Source: Chara braunii (Eukaryota > Streptophyta > Charophyceae > Charales > Characeae). Taken from it: 35,961 nucleotides of DNA. The stretch covers positions 256,813 to 292,773 of the forward strand of contig BFEA01000557.1 in assembly GCA_003427395.1 (NCBI GenBank). Reading direction: 5' to 3'. Position numbers and translations under genes: made by a program. The notes below the pieces were generated by a model, which did not search any database, was not told the DNA's origin, and was given only the letters and a program-made list of their open reading frames with translations. Positions 29,824-35,961 of the stretch are shown one piece after another; within the stretch, counting starts at the first letter, position 1, and each line of letters starts with the position of its first letter.

Positions 29824-30022
29824 CAGTGGGGACAAGGTCCCCGGTATAATCCAGGCACTCCGGCCAGGTTCATGCCGAGGTTGGGTTTTCATCATAAAAG
29901 CCGGAAAGCGGGTCCGGCGTCCCTCACATCCAAAACAGAGTTCATGGCCAAAAATTGAACTGCCGAACTCGCATCTATCACCAAGCCACCATCTACTTCT
30001 TTTTTATTTATAAAGGCTAATT

Positions 30023-30061
30023 CCTTAAACCGCCATTACTTGGCCCATCTATCGGCCGCGG
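30023..30061 (+). repeat. Dispersed 40-bp block, copy 2
   Basis: CCTTAAACCGCCATTACTTG through CGGCCGCGG, matching 4248-4287 at most positions. Confidence 0.5.
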
Positions 30062-30174
30062 AAAAAAAATAGAGTAGTAACGTTTCTTATTGGATGAATT
30101 TGGACGCTCGTGTAGTGTCCCGTACGTTTCCTAAAATCGTGGCGGCAGGACTTTAGGAAGTACTGGTGGTCTAA

Positions 30175-30184
30175 GCCCAACCAA
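30175..30184 (+). repeat. LINE-2 target-site duplication, left copy
   Basis: GCCCAACCAA, identical to 33610-33619 right after the poly(A) tail. The duplication may include two further A bases that merge with the tail. Confidence 0.85.
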
Positions 30185-30195
30185 CAGGCCCATTA

Positions 30196-31639
30196 CAGAC
30201 GTGGAACTGACTCACTCAGCCAGCCAAATGGCGAAAGGTAAGGGCCCGGGGAAGACGGGCTCCCAATTGAATTTTTTCTTTGTTTTTGGGACCTGTTCTG
30301 TTCGGACCTAGTGAAGATTTATAACGATGTTCTCACGGGCATCACTCTTCCTGCATGCATGACAAAAGGGATTATCGCCTTGTTGTACAAGAAAGGAGAC
30401 AAGAGTAATATTCGAAACTGGCGGCCGATTTCTTTGTTAAATACCGTTTACACGTTGCTTGCTAAGACCCTAGCTATCAGGTTAGCTATCTACCTACCTG
30501 GTCTTGTTGGGGTGGATCAAGGAGCCTTCGTCAGAGGCCGTTCGATCCTGGACAACATTGTAACAGTGATCGAGTCAATGGAGATCATCGCAGAGGATAA
30601 TTTAGACATCGTTGTGTTGCTTTTGGACCTTGAGAAAGTCTATGATAGGGTAAATTGGGCCTTTGTCCTTACTACCATGAGACATATGGGGATAGGTCCT
30701 AGTTACTGTGAATGGGTCAAAGCGCTGTATTTCCATGCCACAACAAGTGTAATGATCAATGGAAGAATCTCCCAGGAATTTTCGCTAACTCGTTCTCTGA
30801 GACAATCGTGTCCATTAGCACCCCTTCTCTTTGTCATGCAGATGCATATCTTGCTTAACAACGTGAGACGAAACCCATATATTGTGGGCCTTCGTACGCA
30901 AGGTTCGAATCAGTTTAAGGGAAGCGCATTAGCAGATGACTTAACTATAGTAACTAGGAATACAGGAACGTCTCTGGCTGCGGTTAAAAGTACTCTGTTA
31001 GAGTATTGTGATCTATGCGAGGCCCAAGTCAATTGGTCAAAGTCTATTTTTTTCCTACCTGATGATTTTGAGATTTACATGGAGTTGGGAATGAAGAAAG
31101 TCCCTGCTAACTCTGCTGAAAGATTTTTGGGAATTCAGGTGTCCCTTCAGAACTATGCTGAAACTCAGGATACTCTGCTACATGAACATGTCTCTTGCCG
31201 TCTGCAAAAATGGAAGGCTACTCGCGGACTGTCATTGATGGGCAGAGCCTTGATCCTCAATGCTTTTGTGTTTTCACAACTCTGGTACGCGGGTTCGGTG
31301 AGACGTAAGGGGAAGACTTCGCCTAAGCGAATCAGGAAGGTGGCCTCGAAGTATGTGTGGAAACCAGATGCAGAGGAGGATCAGGGACACATGTCCAAGC
31401 TTGGATGGGACAAGCTTACGGCAATGAAAACAGAGGGAGGCTTGTCTATTCTAGATCCAGAAAGACAGAACACGACATTGCTATGCAAATGGCCGGTGAA
31501 AGCAATTATGGACATGGACTGCCGGAACTGGGTAGTATTGGCAGAATATATTTTAGCGAAGGAGTGGGGTCTGTGTAGGGGTGAAGACGTGTGGATTATC
31601 CTCACATTCCCGGCTTTCCAGCGCAGACTGGTCAAGTAG
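30196..31639 (+). pseudogene. LINE-2 ORF2, reverse transcriptase domain
   Basis: The open frame 30311-31639 holds most of the RT (numbering from 30311): motif A core LDLEKVYDRV with D106, RQSCPL at 164-169 and LADD at 208-211. LINE-1 has KAYD and RQGCPL, so Val and Ser here replace usually conserved Ala and Gly. Upstream, 30196-30310 has homology in shifting frames: MAKGKGPG, then a one-base shift to DGLPIEFFLCFWDLF, with a TAA in the latter frame upstream of the shift. The RT frame ends at TAG 31637-31639, and a second in-frame TGA follows at 31646-31648. The remaining ORF2 is in the same frame after those stops. Confidence 0.88.
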
Positions 31640-31648
31640 CCGTTTTGA

Positions 31649-33037
31649 AAAGGGGTATTGCTTGCCTGGAAAGTGATTCCGCCTGTACCACTGAGGGAAC
31701 CACGTACGAAAGACGAAGTGCTAAGGCAACCAATTTTCGAAAATGCAGGGATCAGAAGAACAGATGGGTCCCGGTTCGAGGTTTCGCCAAATCAGGGCAA
31801 TTTTGGTAGGTCCTGGATACAAAAAGGTATCTTGAGAATTGAAGACTTGTGGGATGAAGATCAGTCTGAGTGGTTGAGTCCCGAGTTTCTCAAATCCAAG
31901 CTAGGAAGACTCCGGTATGTGGAATCCAGGAGGTTGGAGATTATTAACGTTATCCCTGATGATTGGAAACGGTTGTTAACTGAAGAAGACAGCACGGGTC
32001 AATGGCGAGTCCCAGCTCCATCAGATGTTCAGGCTCCCCAACAAGTCTTTAAATTTACTGGAATTGGCAAGGCGGAAGTGTGGGAGAGACAAGAGAGGGA
32101 TGGTCTGCAGAAAGACTCCCTGGTCTTTATAGAAGAAAGGTTTGTGGCAGGCCTAACCCAAACGGCAGAGGTGCGAGTTTTCTTTGAGTTTTCGACACGA
32201 GCTCCAGCGCAACCGGTGCTCCTTCTGAATGGGCTCCCAATTCGGAATATGGAAGTAGATGTGGGGCTATATGGCTGGCGCACGGAAGCAAGAAAGTTGG
32301 AGATGAATCAATACTCCTCAAAACTGGGGATGAGCCTCCAACGTAAACAGGGTAGCTCCACTGTTAAGATTCAGGCGGCTAATCCACAGTCCTCAACAGG
32401 AATGACGCTGTCAGTTGTGTATTACCAGGAGATGTGGAAGGTTTGTCGAAGACTTCCAAGCTCGAGGTGCTCGTCTGTGTTGTGGCTGATCACACACAGA
32501 GCCCCTTTAGATTCAGAGACACTCTTTCTGCGGGGCATGAACGTGGATGTACAATGTGCGAGATGTCATCGGAAAGTGGAAGACGCACCTCATCTTTGGG
32601 GATCGTGCCCTCTATCGCTTCGGCTTTGGAATTGGTGGGCTTATCACTGGAAGGAGATGGGGGGACCAGAGGAGGTGGTCTGGAATGTGGAATGGGCTGT
32701 AACAGGCATCCTACCGTCCTCATTGTCTTATGACAAGGGTTGGGGCTATGTTGCAGTATCCATCCGATCCGTAGGTATGTGGTGGATTTGGAAGGAGCGT
32801 AACTCGGTATTGTTCAACCACAAGTACTTCTCGCACCCCATGTTGAAAGGAGGCATGAAAACCATTGTTCGACAAATGATAACAGTGGATTGGAGAAAGA
32901 AAGTTCTCAACAGATCAGGTTTGACCAGGGACTGGGCTCAATTGTGGTTTCTCCGCTCCTGGGGGAAAAAGAACAGTCTGGCTGCAGTTACGCTGCAAGG
33001 GAAGTTGGTCCTGTCCAAGTGGCTTCGCTCGGAATAA
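31649..33037 (+). pseudogene. LINE-2 ORF2, C-terminal part with zf-RVT zinc finger
   Basis: Same frame as the RT, after two stops. An open reading of 459 codons can be drawn from 31658. GNFGRSWIQKG matches GSFGKTWIQRG of LINE-1 and shows that this frame is the natural continuation. A zf-RVT-type finger lies near 32545-32600 (CARC, then HLWGSC). The C-terminus VLSKWLRSE is conserved with LINE-1. No internal stop occurs in this part. Confidence 0.87.
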
Positions 33038-33134
33038 GGGTAATAAGGTTTAGCATCTGTAGTCCAACGGTTTGGTTAAGTAGTTCTATTGGGATCAATA
33101 GATAAGAGGCATCGGGCGGGTTGGTTGGTTGTTT

Positions 33135-33442
33135 TCAAGCAGGTTTTCACTTGGTCACTCAGTGGGCCTACTACAGCTTGTGTATGGTGCCGGAGGCCGA
33201 TGGTTCGGTTTAGAACCTATCTGGGCCTCCTGGTTGTCTGAGTGGTCGTCCATTGAGAACAGGCAGGTTTAGAAATCTGCTATTGTTGTCAAGCAGGGTT
33301 TCACTTGGTCACTCAATGGGCCCACTACAGCTTGTGTACGGTGCCGGAGGCCGATGGTTCGGGTTATAACCTATCTGGGCCACCAGGATTGTTTGAGTGG
33401 TTGTCCATTGAGAACAAGTAGGTTTAAAAGTTTGTTATTTTG
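33135..33442 (+). repeat. Tandem repeat in the LINE-2 3' UTR, two 154-bp units
   Basis: Units start at 33135 and 33289 with TCAAGCAGG and share CACTTGGTCACTCARTGGGC, GCCGGAGGCCGATGGTTCGG and GTCCATTGAGAACA. They differ at scattered sites. Confidence 0.85.
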
Positions 33443-33565
33443 GTTGTTGCTTGGTACAGTCTGTTGTGTCAGGTTGGGCTGACAGTTAAGCTAAACTGGT
33501 TGAGGCTGCCAGGATACCTCCGGGTAGAATTGTGAGGTCCCCGGCCTTAGTGATATGTTGTTATT

Positions 33566-33571
33566 AATAAA
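33566..33571 (+). terminator. Polyadenylation signal of LINE-2
   Basis: AATAAA 14 bases upstream of the A24 tail (33586-33609). The spacing fits normal cleavage and polyadenylation of the source transcript. Confidence 0.7.
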
Positions 33572-33609
33572 CGGATGAGTGCTTTAAAAAAAAAAAAAAA
33601 AAAAAAAAA

Positions 33610-33619
33610 GCCCAACCAA
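33610..33619 (+). repeat. LINE-2 target-site duplication, right copy
   Basis: GCCCAACCAA directly after the tail, identical to 30175-30184. Confidence 0.85.
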
Positions 33620-33672
33620 TTCAATTACCTATCGAATGTGGACAGGATTCATGCCTCTTTTATTGTCATTAA

Positions 33673-33794
33673 CAGCCACATCCGCGCACAAGCCTCCAAC
33701 GATGAAACATGCGGTAGCTGCACCCATCATTAGCAGCCGCATCCGCGCACAAGCCTCCAATGATGAAACATGCGGTAGCTGCACCCACCAGCCG
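33673..33794 (+). repeat. Tandem repeat, two 61-bp units
   Basis: Units start at 33673 and 33734 with CAGCC and share ATCCGCGCACAAGCCTCCAA and GATGAAACATGCGGTAGCTG. They are nearly identical, so the duplication is recent. Confidence 0.85.
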
Positions 33795-34075
33795 GTGTTA
33801 TACGTGCTACAACAGGTGGGCGATACCGGCCAGGGGTCAGCCGGTAGCATTAGGACTGAGCTTCTTCGATGGGCCTGTCACTGTGCCTCTCCTCCGGTCC
33901 CCTCCCCCTACAAGCATCAGCAGTCTCTGCTCAATGCCACTCGGGGACCAACGACATATCTCTAGGTGGCGGGCGCCAAGCTTGCCTAGGAAGGTACATG
34001 AGGCCAATGGGGATTGAACCCAAGACCTCCTGAATGCCACTTGCGTGCCTTACCAACTGAGGGCACGCTCACACT
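33795..34075 (-). mobile_element. tRNA-derived SINE, copy 2
   Basis: On the minus strand the head begins near 34072 with CCCTCAGTTGGTAAGGCAC (decayed A box) and has a good B box, GGGTTCAATCC (about 34011-34021). GGCCTCATGTAC and GGCAAGCTTGG then follow as in the copy at 3452, with further patches of match through the body. The tail end is approximate. It is not a functional tRNA: the acceptor stem does not close and the A box is damaged. Confidence 0.65.
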
Positions 34076-35368
34076 GGGTACCAAAACCGTAACCCCCCCC
34101 AAAAAATGTGCACACGACTGGTCACACACAATGGTTCTGACCCCAAACACCCCATTCGCAAACCCATTTGTCAGCGGCCTGCTGGCCCACAGGTTTGAGG
34201 AATTCGCGGTAACCTCAAGAGGTTACCGCAGAATCCTTATTCTTTTTTGAATTAATTTTCGTAAATAAACACAAAGTTGAAAAGGAATATTTACACCGTG
34301 TATCAATTGAGAAAGGGGACAATGGGGAAATGTGGTTACTTGTGGAGCAGTCAGACGCGCGCGCCCAATTTTTGTTCGGTACTGGGTGTGCGCAGGATAG
34401 TTTTTAGCCTGGTGAAGTCGTTTGTCGCTGTGAGGGATGGTCCCGTCAGTCCTGTGTTTTTTTTTTCCTTTCTTCAAGTGTGCTCCGCATGTTTTCACAT
34501 GCATGTCTTCCGCAGGACATCCGCCCGCTTCCGTGAATCTTCCGCCCACTCGCTCGCCGATGTCCGCTTCACCGAAGATGTCGCCGAGCGTTCGATTCCA
34601 ACAGTCACCTGCCTTCTTTTCGTATCCCAAGACACCGCTCCTGCAAGCAGTAAAGCCCTTCTCTTCGCCTTGAAACCCTATGAAAGTCGCAACCGTATTT
34701 GGCCCAGAGTATTGGCCAAATACAGACACAAACGCATTGTATGGTGGACACGGAGAAGTGCGTGGTAGTCAACACGCATACCGTCGGTGCACAGGTGTCC
34801 GTCCATGTCGAGGTGTTAGCCATCGTCCCCAAACCAGCAACGTTCGAAGACAGCCGTTACTTCGATGGTGAATGTTCACACAGCATCAATATTGCCAACA
34901 ACATCGACTACAGGGCAACACAGTGTCAACTCGAAGGTCTATCAAGCAGAAACTCAAGCATGCAAACCGAGACATCAACACGTAAAAAGACAGGAAACTG
35001 ACGAAGGAGCAGATGAGACGAGGAAGGAAAGAGAAGAAATAATAATAAGAAGGAAGTATAACATGTCGGCATCTCCCGAACGCGAGGCAGGCTCGTAATT
35101 TAAAAATCATGAAAAACAGCCTGAATAGGTCAGCTCTGAAGTAAGCGTCATGCCCATATCGTGACAACCATAGCCAAGCAACTAGCAACTGGGAACGACC
35201 CTACATGTTTCATCCGCAGCCGGTTGCAGAATCATCAGGGGTCTACACGCTTCGAGTGCCTGTTGACGTCTCATACAACCTATTAAGTACTACAAGTGGA
35301 CCCCGCCACGGCAACGCCGCGGCGCACAGCAACAATCGCTGATGGCGTTTTATGACGTCTGCTCTGTC

Positions 35369-35371
<3 letters not shown>
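34076..35371. other. Gene-free stretch, no supported gene
   Basis: The overlapping open frames at 34223-34768 on both strands (up to 168 codons) show no recognisable domain and shadow each other. A pyrimidine run followed by an AG near 34516 resembles a splice acceptor, but no partner donor or protein homology is visible. It contains the palindrome at 34206-34229. Confidence 0.45.
34206..34229. repeat. Perfect 11-bp palindrome with 2-base loop
   Basis: GCGGTAACCTC, AA, GAGGTTACCGC. The flanks GGAATTC and AGAATCC are partly complementary, extending the stem weakly. Confidence 0.75.

Positions 35372-35430
<59 letters not shown>
35372..35430 (+). repeat. (TC)n microsatellite
   Basis: About 58 bases of uninterrupted TC. 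Confidence 0.95.
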
Positions 35431-35434
<4 letters not shown>

Positions 35435-35468
35435 TTTCCTCCCACGTTGTGTTTGGCGGGTTGCGGCG

Positions 35469-35491
35469 CTCTCTCTCTTTCTTTCTTTCTT

Positions 35492-35550
<59 letters not shown>
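35469..35550 (+). repeat. (CT)n (CTTT)n (CT)n microsatellite
   Basis: A CT run interrupted by four to five CTTT units, about 40 bases from the preceding microsatellite. The pair probably arose from one array. Confidence 0.95.
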
Positions 35551-35552
<2 letters not shown>

Positions 35553-35961
35553 GAGGAACATGAGTATGGACGAAGCACAAAAATCCAGAATGCAAAATCA
35601 CACTGAAGTCCAAGTAGTCTAAGCCAAAGCAGATAGTACAATGGAACCGAGTAACCATCCAATTGAGAATGATACAGAAGAATCGTGAGTCAATGTCCAT
35701 GCCCAACACGGCAACACCAATAGCATAACCCAAATGTAGCTCTCTCTTGTAAATGACCCAAGGCGCCCTATCTACTCTACAGCCTATCCTACAACTACAG
35801 CAATAGAAAGCAATCAGACAACTTGACTACCAGCGAGTGATGAAGTCGACACCAATGCCGACCTCCACCTCCACCAGGTACGTGTCCTCTTCCCCACACT
35901 CTCCCTTGTTACCCACACAGCGCCCTTCACCTCCGAAGACCACCTTCGCCCTTCACCTCTT
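35551..35961. other. Gene-free stretch to the window edge
   Basis: A Ser/Thr/Pro-rich frame opens at ATG 35840 and runs off the edge. With about 40 codons of low-complexity sequence I cannot call it a gene. Confidence 0.4.

Larger units (their letters stand above)
29824..30184. other. Gene-free stretch left of LINE-2
   Basis: Holds copy 2 of the 40-bp dispersed block (30023-30061) and ends with the LINE-2 target duplication. No gene seen. Confidence 0.5.
33038..33585 (+). other. LINE-2 3' untranslated region
   Basis: About 550 bases from the stop to the tail. It contains a two-unit 154-bp tandem repeat and a polyadenylation signal, AATAAA, at 33566-33571, 14 bases before the A run. Confidence 0.8.
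30185..33609 (+). mobile_element. LINE-2: 5'-truncated LINE with poly(A) and target duplication
   Basis: The insertion is bounded by GCCCAACCAA on both sides and ends in A24 (33586-33609). It begins inside the reverse transcriptase N-terminal part: homology to LINE-1 ORF2 can be followed from about 30196 (VELTHSASQMAKGKGPG). ORF1, endonuclease and the 5' part are therefore missing, the classic result of incomplete reverse transcription. By eye it shares roughly half to 60 percent of residues with LINE-1 in the RT, so it is a sister lineage, not a copy. Confidence 0.9.

Noticed and set aside
34223-34768. Possible host exon (frames of 168, 163 and 78 codons)
   Set aside because: Overlapping frames on both strands, no domain, only a weak splice-acceptor-like site near 34516 and no donor partner.
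35840-35961. Ser/Thr/Pro-rich frame running off the edge
   Set aside because: About 40 codons of low complexity; cannot be told from chance.

Overview
The window looks like repeat-rich intergenic DNA from a eukaryotic nuclear genome, and I could not establish any host gene in it. The evidence is nested retrotransposons with plant-type domain order, tRNA-derived SINEs, poly(A) and poly(T) tracts, long CT/CA microsatellites, isolated ambiguous bases and a 980-base N gap. The LINE type (DUF4283-like ORF1, then endonuclease, reverse transcriptase and a C-terminal zf-RVT zinc finger) points to the streptophyte plant lineage. A charophyte alga or bryophyte is my guess; the species cannot be read from the sequence.

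Layout: 1-50 is the end of a hAT-like DNA transposon. 51-4940 is gene-free and holds a foldback element, diverged SINE-like units, a tRNA-derived SINE and a 159-170 bp tandem array. 4943-12183 (minus strand) is a long LINE (LINE-1) with ORF1 and ORF2 both broken by stops or frameshifts. 12184-13408 is unassigned. 13409-26889 is a Ty3/gypsy-type LTR retrotransposon coded on the minus strand. Its order is gag, protease, [hAT insertion with gap], reverse transcriptase/RNase H, a separate integrase ORF with an N-terminal PHD-type finger, and two further ORFs of unknown function. Long repeat modules flank it: module A is a direct repeat and module B is inverted. 26890-30184 is gene-free, with hairpins, tandem repeats and microsatellites. 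30185-33609 (plus strand) is a second, 5'-truncated LINE (LINE-2) with poly(A) and a target-site duplication. 33610-35961 holds a tandem repeat, a second copy of the tRNA-derived SINE, a palindrome, CT microsatellites and no convincing gene.

The most unusual part is the 3' half of the gypsy-type element. The integrase ORF carries a C4HC3 PHD-like finger. It is followed by two intact ORFs (160 and 207 codons), each start codon overlapping the previous stop as ATGA. This chain suggests stop-start coupled translation of accessory proteins, although most of the rest of the element has decayed. The element also holds a clean hAT insertion with an 8-bp target duplication. One of its two end modules is inverted relative to the other, which is either real rearrangement or an assembly misjoin. 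Identical N patterns in both copies of module A show that assembly collapse must be ruled out first.
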